Shown one piece after another: positions 18,412 through 27,103 of a stretch of DNA of 44,857 nt. The stretch spans positions 1 to 44,857 of the forward strand of contig CANHZX010000003.1 in the NCBI GenBank assembly GCA_947465215.1. Direction: 5' to 3'. The DNA comes from Betaproteobacteria bacterium. Lineage in GTDB: Bacteria; Pseudomonadota; Gammaproteobacteria; Burkholderiales; SG8-41. The number at the start of each line of letters is the position of its first letter. Within the stretch, counting starts at the first letter, position 1. The translations under genes and the position numbers were made by a program. Below the pieces are notes generated by a model. That model had not been told where the DNA came from, did no database searches, and was given only the letters and a program-made list of their open reading frames with translations.

Positions 18412-18640
18412 CAGGCGTAAAAATGTTTCCAGAGTTACGCAGCACTGGAGTGCCGGTACCGATTCTCCAGCGTGCGAAATTCCGGGCGATCGTCCGGATA
18501 TCGCCTGTCAGGTTGCAGGTGCAAACTGCAACTGGCGCAGCTCCCGAATGGTGTGATGCCATTCACCCAAGGACGTCGCTCTGGCGGCGCCGCGCCGGGT
18601 AACCGGTCGCACCCAAGCCCCGCTTCGGCGGGGCTTTTCA
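18412..18640 (+). ncRNA. candidate structured RNA between clpB and the HD-GYP gene (unnamed)
   Basis: No convincing protein gene lies between 18316 and 18908. The part before the terminator is rich in perfect stems. GGCGAT/ATCGCC is at 18485-18505, GTTGCAG/CTGCAAC at 18512-18532 and GAATGG/CCATTC at 18546-18564. GTCGC/GCGGC with one wobble is at 18575-18588. A long-range stem CCGGTACC (18453-18460) with GGTAACCGG (18598-18606, one bulge) closes them. It ends at a strong terminator. I compared it by eye with 6S, 4.5S, tmRNA, RNase P and c-di-GMP riboswitch consensus features and could not match it. It may be a free small RNA or an attenuating leader of the next gene. Both ends are approximate. 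Confidence 0.45.
18615..18640 (+). terminator. rho-independent terminator
   Basis: AAGCCCCGC, TTCG, GCGGGGCTT, then TTCATTTT. A perfect 9 bp GC-rich stem with a UUCG tetraloop. It ends the candidate RNA, or clpB read-through, 269 bp before the HD-GYP gene. Confidence 0.88.
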
Positions 18641-18908
18641 TTTTGACCCCTGTTTCTGGAAACCCCACGCGTCGTCAAAGATTTGCCTTCGCTAAGCTGC
18701 TGATTTGGCGTGTATATAAGAGCGAAACCTATCATTTTGGTAGATTTGGATTTCGCCTGGGCATCAATGATTATGTATTTGTTTTTCAAATAATTATGGA
18801 TGCTGACGTGTCCGCAAACAGGGGATGTGCGATGACCGATTACGGCGTTGCGCTTGCGCAGCCATGTTTTCTGCATGACTGCCGCTTCTCTGGCGGCATT
18901 CGCTGATC
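18641..18908 (+). other. leader region upstream of the PAS-HD-GYP gene
   Basis: 268 bp without a supported gene. It holds an AT-rich stretch (18771-18795) with GTATTTGTTTTT, 12 bases shared with the dispersed motif copy at 4509. No clear promoter hexamers were found. Confidence 0.5.
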
Positions 18909-20258
18909 ATGGCCAATGATGAAGAAACACTGTTGCACTGGCTCTCTATAGAGAATGCCAACGACGGTATTTATGTCGTGGATCTGCAAGGCAAGGTGTT
19001 GCATGTCAATCGCGCGTTCTGTGCGATGCTGGGTTATACCCGTGATGAAATGGAGCGCAGCAATGTGCGGGACTGGGATGCGTCTTTTGATCCTGTGCAG
19101 TTGCACAATGAGCTGACCGACCTAACCGATCAGCGCAAGGTGATTCATGCTGCCTACCGCCGCAAGGACGGTTCATTGCAGGATGTCGAAGTGGCCGTTG
19201 CGGTTTCCTACGTGGGTGGCAATGCGGTGGTGCACTGTGCATGCCGTGATGTTTCCGATCATCATCGTGCCAGAGCTGAACTCGCTGAATCCGAGCGGCG
19301 GTTCTCTTCGCTGATGCAGCATTCCAGTGCCGGTGTTTACATCATTCAGGACGGAGCGCTGGTATACGTCAATCCGCGGCTGGCCAGCATGTTCGGTTAT
19401 GCAAAGGAGTCCGACGTTATGGGCCATAAAGTTGAGGACTTCGTAGCACAATCCTGGCGTCAGCAGGTCGTGGAGAACATGAACCGGCGGCTTTCCGGAG
19501 ATTGCCATCGCACACGCTTGGAGTTTGTTGCCATCCGCCGCGACGGCTCCGAATTCGAGGTTTCGGTGGACGGCGCGGTATCGTCTTATCAGGGACGACC
19601 GGCACTGGTCGGGCTGATTGAAGATCAGTCAGACCGTCAGAAAGCCGCTGATGTACTGAAGGCCTATGTATCGAAGCTTGAACTGGCGGTTCTCGGTACG
19701 GTGCAAGTAGCGTCATCCATGGTCGAGATGCGTGATCCCTATACAGCAGGTCATGAGCGCCGCGTCGGCGAGATTGCAGCGGCCATCGGTCGCAAGATGC
19801 ACCTCGAAAGTCATTGCATCGACGGCCTGCGCATCATCGGCCAGGTGCATGACATCGGAAAAATCGGCATACCTGCCGAAATTCTTTCCAAGCCCGGCCG
19901 GCTCTCTCGCAGCGAAATGGATCTGATCCGCGAGCATTCGCAGAAGGGGTATGAAATTCTGAAATCCGTCGAGTACCCCTGGCCGATCGCTGATGCCGTG
20001 CTTCAGCACCATGAACGCATGGACGGTACCGGCTACCCTCAGGGATTGTCAGGCGATCAGATCGGTATCGAGGCCCGAATCATGGCGGTTGCAGATACGA
20101 TCGAGGCGATGTCGGCGCACCGGCCGTATCGCGCCGGCCTCGGCCTGGATGCGGCATTGAACGAAATCGAACGCGGCAACGGCATTCAATACGACACCGT
20201 AACGGCGGAAGCCTGTCTGACGCTGTTCCGCGAAGACCGCTACGAACTGCCGGCCTGA
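18909..20258 (+). CDS. PAS-PAS-HD-GYP domain protein, probable c-di-GMP phosphodiesterase
   Basis: 449 aa, no membrane helices or signal peptide. Two PAS sensor domains (about 8-115 and 130-245; both have a VNRAF or VNPRL motif followed by GY) precede an HD-GYP domain (about 260-445). Catalytic residues are complete: HD at 314-315 in QVHDIGKIG, HHE at 367-369 and GTGYP at 373-377. HD-GYP proteins hydrolyse cyclic di-GMP to pGpG or GMP. The cytoplasmic PAS pair suggests control by a ligand, redox state or a partner. No GGDEF partner is in the window. The start ATG lacks a clear Shine-Dalgarno. Confidence 0.94.
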   Translation: MANDEETLLHWLSIENANDGIYVVDLQGKVLHVNRAFCAMLGYTRDEMERSNVRDWDASFDPVQLHNELTDLTDQRKVIHAAYRRKDGSLQDVEVAVAVSYVGGNAVVHCACRDVSDHHRARAELAESERRFSSLMQHSSAGVYIIQDGALVYVNPRLASMFGYAKESDVMGHKVEDFVAQSWRQQVVENMNRRLSGDCHRTRLEFVAIRRDGSEFEVSVDGAVSSYQGRPALVGLIEDQSDRQKAADVLKAYVSKLELAVLGTVQVASSMVEMRDPYTAGHERRVGEIAAAIGRKMHLESHCIDGLRIIGQVHDIGKIGIPAEILSKPGRLSRSEMDLIREHSQKGYEILKSVEYPWPIADAVLQHHERMDGTGYPQGLSGDQIGIEARIMAVADTIEAMSAHRPYRAGLGLDAALNEIERGNGIQYDTVTAEACLTLFREDRYELPA

Positions 20259-21356
20259 TCAAAGTTCCAGCGGCCGGCCGTATCCCGTCAGTTCCAGATA
20301 GCCGCTGCCGATGCGTTTCCCTTTACTGAAAGCCCGCACGGCACCTTCCCAGTAAACAGCGCCGGTCGTCTGCCGGGTGTCGTTCTCCTGGTCATCCATC
20401 AGTGCTTGTAATTCGATTTCCAGGGAACCGATGTTGACGCGGAAGGCCACCGGGTATCGCGTCCCCGTGCGCGGCGATTGCCACAGGCGCAGTGCGGTGA
20501 AACGGATGGCGTCGGCGGTATAAACACGGATGTTGCCGGAGGCCTCGCGCAGCTTGGCAGCCGCCCACAGTGGCTGCTGCGTATTTACCTGACGCATTTG
20601 AAATACCATTAGCGCACCGCCATCATCCAGATTGATGCCGATCCAGTCCCAGCCTGCTGCGGTTTCGGGCAGATAGGCCGAAGACCATTCATGATCCAGC
20701 CAGGCTTTGCCGCTGACTTCGCGAAATACGCCGCTTGTACGCAGAGCTCCGCTGACCTGCAGATGCGGAACGCTGTAGTAATGGCTGGCTGCATCAGCTC
20801 CCGGACCTTTTCGGCTGTAGCCATTGGCACCTTGCAGCAGCAAGGGTTGTGTTGTGTTCATCTGGAGATTGAGCGCCAGTTCCGGCGTTTCGATACGCGA
20901 CTCATAACCGCTGCCGCGCCGGTTCAGTTGCCAGTTGTCGAGCCATACCTTCGTATCGTTTTCGCTTGCGCCGGCCAATCCGAATACGGCACGCGCCGCT
21001 TTCTGGCTATGAATCAGCCTGCTCTGTGCCGGATCGGCGATTGCGGCGTGGGCAATGATGATCTGCTCCGGATTAAAAGCGCTGGGGTTGCCGGCGGGTA
21101 ACTGCGGTCGGGCGCGGAAAAACGTGATCTGGAAGCCGAGTTCGCGCGCATCCTGATCCTGCAGCCAGCCGGTGATGTACCACCACTCGATGCGGAATGC
21201 GGGGTGACTGCCGTGATCCCGGGGAAAATGCAGCAGGTGTCCGGGCTCGGCCTTGGCGGACCTGTTTTGTGTAGCGTTCGCAGAAGCAAGGCCGCCGCTG
21301 CTGCAGTAGGCGGCCATGACGGCCAGCAGCAGGCGTCTTCTTGAGGGACGGTGCAT
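20259..21356 (-). CDS. AttH/CrtC-type lipocalin-like protein (carotenoid 1,2-hydratase family)
   Basis: 365 aa from the ATG at 21356. That ATG shares one base with the permease stop (TGATG); the longer ORF is antisense-like read-through. The N-terminus SRRRLLLAV followed by a hydrophobic run looks like a Tat signal, so the protein is probably periplasmic. The AttH/CrtC domain is clear: FRIEWWYITGWL, ITFFRARPQ, KAWLDHEWSS, WDWIGINLDDGGALMVFQMR. No carotenoid genes are nearby, and this family often sits with FtsX/LolD-type transporters, so hydratase activity is doubtful. A role in handling a lipophilic substrate of the ABC system is inferred. Confidence 0.9.
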   Translation of the reverse strand: MHRPSRRRLLLAVMAAYCSSGGLASANATQNRSAKAEPGHLLHFPRDHGSHPAFRIEWWYITGWLQDQDARELGFQITFFRARPQLPAGNPSAFNPEQIIIAHAAIADPAQSRLIHSQKAARAVFGLAGASENDTKVWLDNWQLNRRGSGYESRIETPELALNLQMNTTQPLLLQGANGYSRKGPGADAASHYYSVPHLQVSGALRTSGVFREVSGKAWLDHEWSSAYLPETAAGWDWIGINLDDGGALMVFQMRQVNTQQPLWAAAKLREASGNIRVYTADAIRFTALRLWQSPRTGTRYPVAFRVNIGSLEIELQALMDDQENDTRQTTGAVYWEGAVRAFSKGKRIGSGYLELTGYGRPLEL

Positions 21357-23866
21357 CACCAGTCCTCGCGCACGGCAGCGACCGTATCGCTGCGCATCAC
21401 GCTGCGCGCACTGACGACTGCGGTAGCAGATGCACAGGCTGCGGTAATGGTGAACAGCACCAGCAGCTGCAGCCAGGGCATGTGCAGTTCCATGCTCCAA
21501 TGAAATGACTGGCGGTTGATGACATGGATCAGCACGATGCCGATGACAGTGCCGACCGCAAGACCGCTCAGTGCGCCCACGCTGGCAGTCAGGGCACCTT
21601 CACCGGCAAGCATTGCGGAAATTTGACCCCGCGTCATGCCGAGATGACGCAGTACGCCAAACTCACGCCGTCGCGCCAGTGCCTGCACGCTGAAAGCCAC
21701 GCTGACGCCAAACAGCCCGACGATCAACGCCGCCAGTTCCAGGGCCCAGGTGATGGCAAAGGTGCGGTCGAAAATGCCAAGGGAAATTTTACGGATGGTG
21801 CTGGCGCTGACGATTTCAATGGCGGCATTGGCTGGCAGGGCCGCGCGCAAAGCCTGCTCAGCAGCGGCTGCTGTCGTATCAGGTGACAGCCGGATGGCGG
21901 CATCGTTGGCGGAATGATCGCGTGTCCAGCTACGGTAAAGATCGCGGCTGACGATTGCAGCGCCGTTCTGCCTCGAATAATCGCGCCAGATGCCGGCAAC
22001 GGTGAATGTGCGAGCAGTTCCGCCAACGGGAAGGGTGACGGTCTGTCCGGTTTTCCAGTCCATGAGGGCGGCGGCGATTTCACTGATCCATAACGCCGGC
22101 GGCGAGTCAGGCAGCAGTGTTGCCGGCGGACTGATCAGGGGGAGTGTGCGGGACACGTCCTCTCCCGGCAGATCGCGAGCGATCAGCGTCAGCGCAGGCT
22201 GATCGGCATGGATCAGCAGGCTCTGGAAGCGCGTAAATGCAACTGATGCCACTCCAGCAGTGGCTGCAATGTGTTGTTGCTCAGCCGGTGAAAGCACCGC
22301 GGTTTCTCCCGCGACGGCAGCCCTCAGATACAAATCCGCCGGCAGAACCTGATCCAGCCAGCTGTCCAGTGACTGACGGAATGAAAGCACCATGATCAGC
22401 ATTGCGACCACCAGGCTGAAGCTGACCAGGATGGCGGCCACGCTGATGGCGACATGTCGTGGCGTTGCTTTCAGCTGGGCCAGCCCCAGTTCAAGCGCCG
22501 GAACTGACGTCAGCTTTGCCGGGGACAGCAGAATGCCGGTCAGTGCCGGCATTAAAAGCACTGCGCCGATCAGCAGCAGCGCGATCGCGCCATAGCCTGC
22601 CAGAGGCAGGCCGCCAAGCGGCGGAAGCAGGGACAGCAGTGCGCCGGTAAGCATGGTGGCCAGACCGGCCGCAATCCACTTCGGACGATGCAGCGTGTCA
22701 TCGTCATCGTGGGCATGCAGTTCGCTGGCGGGTTGGCGTCGCGCCGCATCCCAAGCAGGAACTGTGGCACCGATGATGGCGAAAGCCATACCCAGTCCGA
22801 GAAAGGCGAGCAGCGTCAACGGCTCGACAATCAGCTCGGCATTGAGGTTGCGGAAATAGTCGGCGCCCAGATCGGCGCCGGCCAAGGCCATGGCCTGCAC
22901 GGCCAGAAGATAGCCGCCGCCGAGGCCGATCAATCCGCCGATCAATCCGAGCAGCGCGCCTTCTGCTACCAGCCAGCCCAGCACGGTGCCACGCGTAACG
23001 CCGAGTGCGCGCAGCAATGCGATCTGCGTGCGCCGGCGCAGCAGCGCCAGAACCTGCGAGGAGAACACCATGAACGTGCCGGTGAACAGGGCGATCAACG
23101 CCAGCATGTCGAGGTTGAGGCGGTAGGCGCGGGTGATTGCGAGACCGCGCTCGCTGTCGGTCTGCGGCGTGACAGCATGAACACCCGGTGGCAATTGCGT
23201 TTGCAATTGCCTGCGGAAGGTCTCGGCATCAATGCCTGAAGCGAGCCGCAGATCGATACGGCTGATGAGGCCGGTACGTTCGAATCGCCATTGCATGCCT
23301 GCAATGTCCATCAGCCCGAGGTGCTGGCGATAGCTGGCGTCGGGAATAATCTCGACGACGCGCAAAGGTAAAGGCTTCATGCCGACCTTGAAGGTGACCG
23401 TGCTGCCGACGGCTGCATCCAGTGCTCGGGCTGCACTCGTGGACAGGCGTATGGCATCCGTATCAAACAGCGCGTTGCGTGCGCCATTGTCTGCGCCGGC
23501 CAGTTGCGGTTGCAGTGCATAGGCCCTGAGGGCATCGATGCCGATGATTTTCAGCGTATCGCGGCGGCCGTGGAGTGCGGCCTCCATTTCAAGAACGGGG
23601 CTGGCTGCGACCACACCGGCCATTTTTGCGATCGTCGGATAGAGCTGTTCATCAAAGCCGGTGCGGCCACCCTGCACAACAAGATCGGCTTCGCCGGCCA
23701 ACTGGCGTGCAGCGCGGCCGAACTCTCCGGCAGCACTGGCATTAATCAGGTGAACGGCAAGACCGAGCGCCACGCCGATGGCAATGGCGACGACTGCCAG
23801 CAGCGAGCGTCCCGGCGCAGCGCGCAGGGGGCCGCTGACCAGAGCATGCCAGACGGCGGCGTTCAT
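21356..23866 (-). CDS. FtsX-family ABC transporter permease
   Basis: 836 aa with the ten-helix layout of the large (YbbP-like) FtsX permeases. Helix at about 22-42, large periplasmic domain, three helices around 255-375, a central pair, a second periplasmic domain, and three C-terminal helices. The FtsX core motif appears twice (RRRTQIALLRALGVTRG and ARRREFGVLRHLGMTRG), showing the internal duplication. Such transporters move lipids or lipoproteins, or transmit force to the envelope; the substrate is unknown. It overlaps the ATPase gene by 4 bp and the AttH gene by 1 bp. Confidence 0.92.
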   Translation of the reverse strand: MNAAVWHALVSGPLRAAPGRSLLAVVAIAIGVALGLAVHLINASAAGEFGRAARQLAGEADLVVQGGRTGFDEQLYPTIAKMAGVVAASPVLEMEAALHGRRDTLKIIGIDALRAYALQPQLAGADNGARNALFDTDAIRLSTSAARALDAAVGSTVTFKVGMKPLPLRVVEIIPDASYRQHLGLMDIAGMQWRFERTGLISRIDLRLASGIDAETFRRQLQTQLPPGVHAVTPQTDSERGLAITRAYRLNLDMLALIALFTGTFMVFSSQVLALLRRRTQIALLRALGVTRGTVLGWLVAEGALLGLIGGLIGLGGGYLLAVQAMALAGADLGADYFRNLNAELIVEPLTLLAFLGLGMAFAIIGATVPAWDAARRQPASELHAHDDDDTLHRPKWIAAGLATMLTGALLSLLPPLGGLPLAGYGAIALLLIGAVLLMPALTGILLSPAKLTSVPALELGLAQLKATPRHVAISVAAILVSFSLVVAMLIMVLSFRQSLDSWLDQVLPADLYLRAAVAGETAVLSPAEQQHIAATAGVASVAFTRFQSLLIHADQPALTLIARDLPGEDVSRTLPLISPPATLLPDSPPALWISEIAAALMDWKTGQTVTLPVGGTARTFTVAGIWRDYSRQNGAAIVSRDLYRSWTRDHSANDAAIRLSPDTTAAAAEQALRAALPANAAIEIVSASTIRKISLGIFDRTFAITWALELAALIVGLFGVSVAFSVQALARRREFGVLRHLGMTRGQISAMLAGEGALTASVGALSGLAVGTVIGIVLIHVINRQSFHWSMELHMPWLQLLVLFTITAACASATAVVSARSVMRSDTVAAVREDW

Positions 23867-24549
23867 GCCGCGTGCAATGCGCCGTGATGCAGCCGGTAGA
23901 TGCGGTCGGCGGTTGCTGCTGCGGCACTGGAGTGGGTAACGAGAATGCCGATGCTGCGCTGTGCCTTAACGCGTTCTCGCAGCAAGCGCAGCACGACATC
24001 GGCGCTGTCAGCATCGAGATTTCCGGTGGGCTCATCCGCCAGCACCAGCTTGGGTTCGTGGGCCAGCGCTCTGGCCACGGCTACCCTCTGCGATTCACCG
24101 CCGGATAGGGTGCCGGGGAAACGGTGAATGGCTTCGGTGAGTCCAACGGCCGACAGTTCTGCATAGGCTTTACTCTGGGCCTCGCGATGGGTGACGCCAT
24201 TGAGTTTCAGAGTCAGTGCTGCGTTATCGAGAACCGTGAGGTAAGGCAGCAGCAGGAAGGCCTGGAAAACAAAGCCGATGTCACGTCGGCGCATGCGTGT
24301 CCGGGTGTTGTCATCCAGACCGGTAATTTCACGGTTGTGCAGTTTGACGCTACCGCTGTCGGGCAGGTCCAGTCCGGCGATGAGGTTCAACAGTGTCGAT
24401 TTACCGCAGCCGGAATCACCAACGATCGCTATATAGTCGCCCGGTGACAGCTCGAGATTGATGTCCTGAAGAATGGAGCGTGGCGCGGGGCCGGGATAGG
24501 TTTTGTGGAGATGGGACAGGCTCAGCATGGCAGACGCATTATGGGGCAC
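23863..24549 (-). CDS. LolD-like ABC transporter ATP-binding protein
   Basis: 228 aa. Complete ABC ATPase: Walker A GDSGCGKSTL, Q-loop FVFQAFLLLP, signature LSGGESQRVA, Walker B LVLADEPTGNLD, H-loop VTHS. The sequence around the Q-loop and signature is of the LolD/MacB/FtsE group that pairs with FtsX permeases. A start at the internal ATG at 24528 (MLSLSHLHKTY) matches relatives better, but neither start has a good ribosome site. First gene of the three-gene operon. Confidence 0.93.
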   Translation of the reverse strand: MPHNASAMLSLSHLHKTYPGPAPRSILQDINLELSPGDYIAIVGDSGCGKSTLLNLIAGLDLPDSGSVKLHNREITGLDDNTRTRMRRRDIGFVFQAFLLLPYLTVLDNAALTLKLNGVTHREAQSKAYAELSAVGLTEAIHRFPGTLSGGESQRVAVARALAHEPKLVLADEPTGNLDADSADVVLRLLRERVKAQRSIGILVTHSSAAAATADRIYRLHHGALHAA

Positions 24550-24694
24550 GGCGTCGTCCGATCCGTGCGGGCCCGAAGGCTTGTCATGGACGCCGCTTTA
24601 ATCGTTTGAAACCAATTGATACCATCCGGACTCTCAACACGCAGTGGTATGATTGCTCGAGTTTTTGAAATAGACCGCAACAAAGGATAAATTT

Positions 24695-24720
24695 CAATGA
24701 AAACAAATGCTTATAATATT
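24695..24720 (-). repeat. AT-rich dispersed motif, copy 4 (inside a Bug gene start)
   Basis: On the minus strand it reads AAGCATTTGTTTTCATTG, 16 of 18 bases equal to the copy at 4509. It overlaps the start codon and first codons (MKTNAYNI) of the Bug gene. Confidence 0.5.
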
Positions 24721-25677
24721 CCGAGAACAGTGCTTGGGATTTTTGTGGCAGCTCTCTCGTTGCCGCTGGCTGCTCAGTCCTACCCGTCGAAGCCAATCCG
24801 CATGATCATCCCGTTTTCCGCTGGCGGTGCCGCTGATGTGCCGGGCCGGATTGTGACGCAGCGGCTTACCGAATCGCTGAAACAGCAGGTACTGGTGGAT
24901 AACCGGCCAGGCGCCGGATCGACCATCGGCGCGGATGCGGCTGCCAAAGCGGCACCCGACGGCTACACGGTATTCATGATCAGCAATACGCATTTCGTCA
25001 GCGCAGCCCTTTACAAAAAACTCGGCTATGACTCGCTGAATGATTTCACCCCGGTGACACAGATCACCAGTGCACCCAATGTGATGGTTGTACATCCCTC
25101 ACTTCCGGCAAAATCGGTGAAAGAACTGATCGCGCTGGCCAAAGCCAAGCCGGGCCAGATTGACTACGCGTCTTCGGGTAACGGCAGCACGCAGCATCTG
25201 TCCGGCGCTTTGTTTGCCAATATGGCCGGCATCAAGATCACGCATATTCCCTACCGCGGCAGCGGTCCGGTGACGGCCGATCTTCTTGGCGGTCAGGTGC
25301 AACTGGCATTTCCCGGCATTGCTGGCATGCTGCCTCATATCAAGACCGGCAAACTGCGTCCGCTGGGTGTGACCGGTAGCAAACGCTCTCCCGAGCTGCC
25401 GGATGTACCGACCATCGCTGAAGCCGGGGTCAAGGGTTATGAAATGGTGGCTTGGTTCGGCGTGTCAGGTCCCAAGGGGTTGCCGCGCGACATCCAGATG
25501 AAGCTCCATGGCGAATTGCTCAAAGTGCTGAAGACGCCGGAAATGAGCAAGAGCCTGCAGGCCGCCGGTCAGGAACCGGCCTGGCAGGATACGCCGGAGA
25601 AATTCTTCGACTTCCTCAAGGTTGAGGCCGACAAGTGGGCCAAGATCGTCAAGGCCAGCGGCGCCGAGATCAACTGA
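24697..25677 (+). CDS. Bug/TctC family tripartite tricarboxylate transporter substrate-binding protein
   Basis: 326 aa, with a signal peptide of about 26 residues ending at AAQS. Typical Bug features: YPSKPIRMIIPFSAGGAADVPGR, NRPGAGSTIGADAAAKAAPDGYT, the YASSGNGSTQHLSGALF ligand loop and ITHIPYRGSGPVTADLLGGQV. These periplasmic proteins bind small carboxylates. No tctA/tctB membrane partners are adjacent, so it is an orphan, which is normal in Burkholderiales. It is divergent from the ABC operon and followed by a terminator shared with tauD. Confidence 0.95.
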   Translation: MKTNAYNIPRTVLGIFVAALSLPLAAQSYPSKPIRMIIPFSAGGAADVPGRIVTQRLTESLKQQVLVDNRPGAGSTIGADAAAKAAPDGYTVFMISNTHFVSAALYKKLGYDSLNDFTPVTQITSAPNVMVVHPSLPAKSVKELIALAKAKPGQIDYASSGNGSTQHLSGALFANMAGIKITHIPYRGSGPVTADLLGGQVQLAFPGIAGMLPHIKTGKLRPLGVTGSKRSPELPDVPTIAEAGVKGYEMVAWFGVSGPKGLPRDIQMKLHGELLKVLKTPEMSKSLQAAGQEPAWQDTPEKFFDFLKVEADKWAKIVKASGAEIN

Positions 25678-25697
25678 TCGCGTTGCCGTTGGATTAA

Positions 25698-25728
25698 AAA
25701 AAACGCCGCCTCTCGGGCGGCGTTTTTT
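25698..25728. terminator. bidirectional rho-independent terminator
   Basis: AAAAAACGCCGCC, loop TCTCG, GGCGGCGTTTTTT. The perfect symmetric stem serves both convergent genes, the Bug gene (plus) and the TauD-family gene (minus). Confidence 0.93.
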
Positions 25729-25741
25729 ATGGGGCTTCGGG

Positions 25742-26623
25742 TCAGGCGGCGCTGCGCTGCGGCCACATGGCCGCAAGACCGTCTGCATCGGTTGCCGAAA
25801 TCGTCGTGCGCATCATGTTGCGTGGCTGGTCGTCCGGCCAGGGCCGTCCACGATGCATGGTGGCGCGGTTATCCCACATCACTACGTCACCCGGGCGCCA
25901 GCGGTGCTGGAAAATGCGTTCAGGCCGCGTCGCCATGGCCGCCAGTTCATCAATCAGTTTCAGTGCATCTTCATGTGTCATGCCGTCGATGCCGCAGGTG
26001 TGCGACGCGATATACAAGGCGTCCCGGCCGTTGACCGGATTGCGCCAGCGGATACGCCAGGATACCGGCGGCATCGTCGAACGTTCGCGTTCCGAGGCGA
26101 GATGCTCAGCGATTTTTCCGCGGGAATGGGCATAGTCATGGCTGGCGAACGCGTTGTCGAGTTTTGCACGCAGACTGTCATCGAGACTGTCCCATGCCTG
26201 GCGCATGGACACGAATTCGGTTTCACCGCCGGTGGTGGCCACCACGCGTGCAGACAGTACGGAGGCCAGTGCAGGCGGTATCTTGAAGCAGCTGTCGGTA
26301 TGCCAAAGCTGGTTGGCACGGGCGCGCAGGGCTTCCTTGTGATCCGGCGGCACCAGCGTGCCGTCGGGTTCGATATTGGTCAGGATGCTGAACGGCGTAC
26401 CTTCGCCGCGAGAAGCCGCTTTGGCGGTTTCCAGCGGACCGAAGCGGCGTGAGAAGGCAACCTGCAATTCATCAGTGATCGGCTGGTTGCGGAATACCAG
26501 CACAGAGTGTTCTTCGAATGCCGCACGCACAGCGGCATAAACACCATTGTCGGCAGCGACTTCGGCCATGCCGGCGCCACGAATTTCTGCGGCGAATCCC
26601 GGCCCCAGAGGTATCACGTCCAT
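25742..26623 (-). CDS. TauD/TfdA family 2-oxoglutarate-dependent dioxygenase
   Basis: 293 aa from the ATG at 26623, chosen for its GAGGAG 8 bp upstream; the ORF extends 51 codons further without support. Fe(II) ligands H108 and D110 (LWHTDSCF) and H257 (ATMHRGRPW) and the 2-oxoglutarate Arg (R272, MMRTTI) are present. The enzyme is probably active, hydroxylating a substrate that cannot be deduced; TfdA-like or alpha-ketoglutarate-dependent sulfonate/aryloxy-alkanoate enzymes are nearest by motif. It is 32 bp behind a PIN gene and in the same transcript as a thioesterase. Confidence 0.93.
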   Translation of the reverse strand: MDVIPLGPGFAAEIRGAGMAEVAADNGVYAAVRAAFEEHSVLVFRNQPITDELQVAFSRRFGPLETAKAASRGEGTPFSILTNIEPDGTLVPPDHKEALRARANQLWHTDSCFKIPPALASVLSARVVATTGGETEFVSMRQAWDSLDDSLRAKLDNAFASHDYAHSRGKIAEHLASERERSTMPPVSWRIRWRNPVNGRDALYIASHTCGIDGMTHEDALKLIDELAAMATRPERIFQHRWRPGDVVMWDNRATMHRGRPWPDDQPRNMMRTTISATDADGLAAMWPQRSAA

Positions 26624-26655
26624 TGGTCTGCTCCTCAACTGACGCTGGTTGCGTC

Positions 26656-27099
26656 TTATGTCTTGAATTCTACGCTTTGCAGCGTGGGGAAATTCGCGGG
26701 GGTCACGATATGGAACGGCAGGCGATAACGCGCCTTGGCGAGCTTGAGTAGTGCGCGATCCTTGGTGAGCAGGCACCAGGCATTGGCACCAGCGGCAAGC
26801 GCGAGAAATTTCTGATCATCGGGGTCGCGGCACTGCGGCAGGGCTCCGACTGACGGTGTGCTGACAAGTCGGGCGATCCTGCGAAAGCGCTGGATGCAGG
26901 CGGCCTGTGCTGCAGCGTCCAGCGTCCATTTCTGTAGCGGGTAATCCAGAACGCGAACCAGTTCGGCATCGCAGTCCGCATCAATGATGATTTCGGCTTT
27001 GCCGTCATTCACCAGCGACTGCACCGGCGCCAGTCCGGCATCATTGAACACCAGCCAGTCGAGCCAGACGTTGGTATCCAGCACCAGCTGTAGCGGCAT
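26656..27099 (-). CDS. PIN-domain protein (putative toxin component family)
   Basis: 147 aa, a lone PIN-like RNase domain. Acidic residues expected at the metal site are visible: D8 in LVLDTNVWLD, an E in DAELVRVL, and DPDD in CRDPDDQKFLALA, followed by LLTKDRALL. It belongs to the group annotated as PIN-family toxin-antitoxin component, but no antitoxin gene is adjacent: its neighbours, 4 bp and 32 bp away, are a thioesterase and a dioxygenase. It may therefore be a stand-alone nuclease. Confidence 0.88.
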   Translation of the reverse strand: MPLQLVLDTNVWLDWLVFNDAGLAPVQSLVNDGKAEIIIDADCDAELVRVLDYPLQKWTLDAAAQAACIQRFRRIARLVSTPSVGALPQCRDPDDQKFLALAAGANAWCLLTKDRALLKLAKARYRLPFHIVTPANFPTLQSVEFKT

Positions 27100-27103
27100 G
27101 GAA

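Noticed and set aside
18412-18640. c-di-GMP (GEMM) riboswitch controlling the HD-GYP gene
   Set aside because: The arrangement is tempting, but the conserved GEMM core bases and two-stem architecture are not found; the terminator is also 269 bp from the gene.
18472-18906. 144 aa ORF in the clpB-HD-GYP gap
   Set aside because: It runs through the hairpins and terminator, has no recognisable domain and no ribosome site; better explained as non-coding.
26656-27099. PIN protein as half of a toxin-antitoxin system
   Set aside because: No small antitoxin-like ORF is adjacent; both neighbours are metabolic enzymes in the same tight operon.
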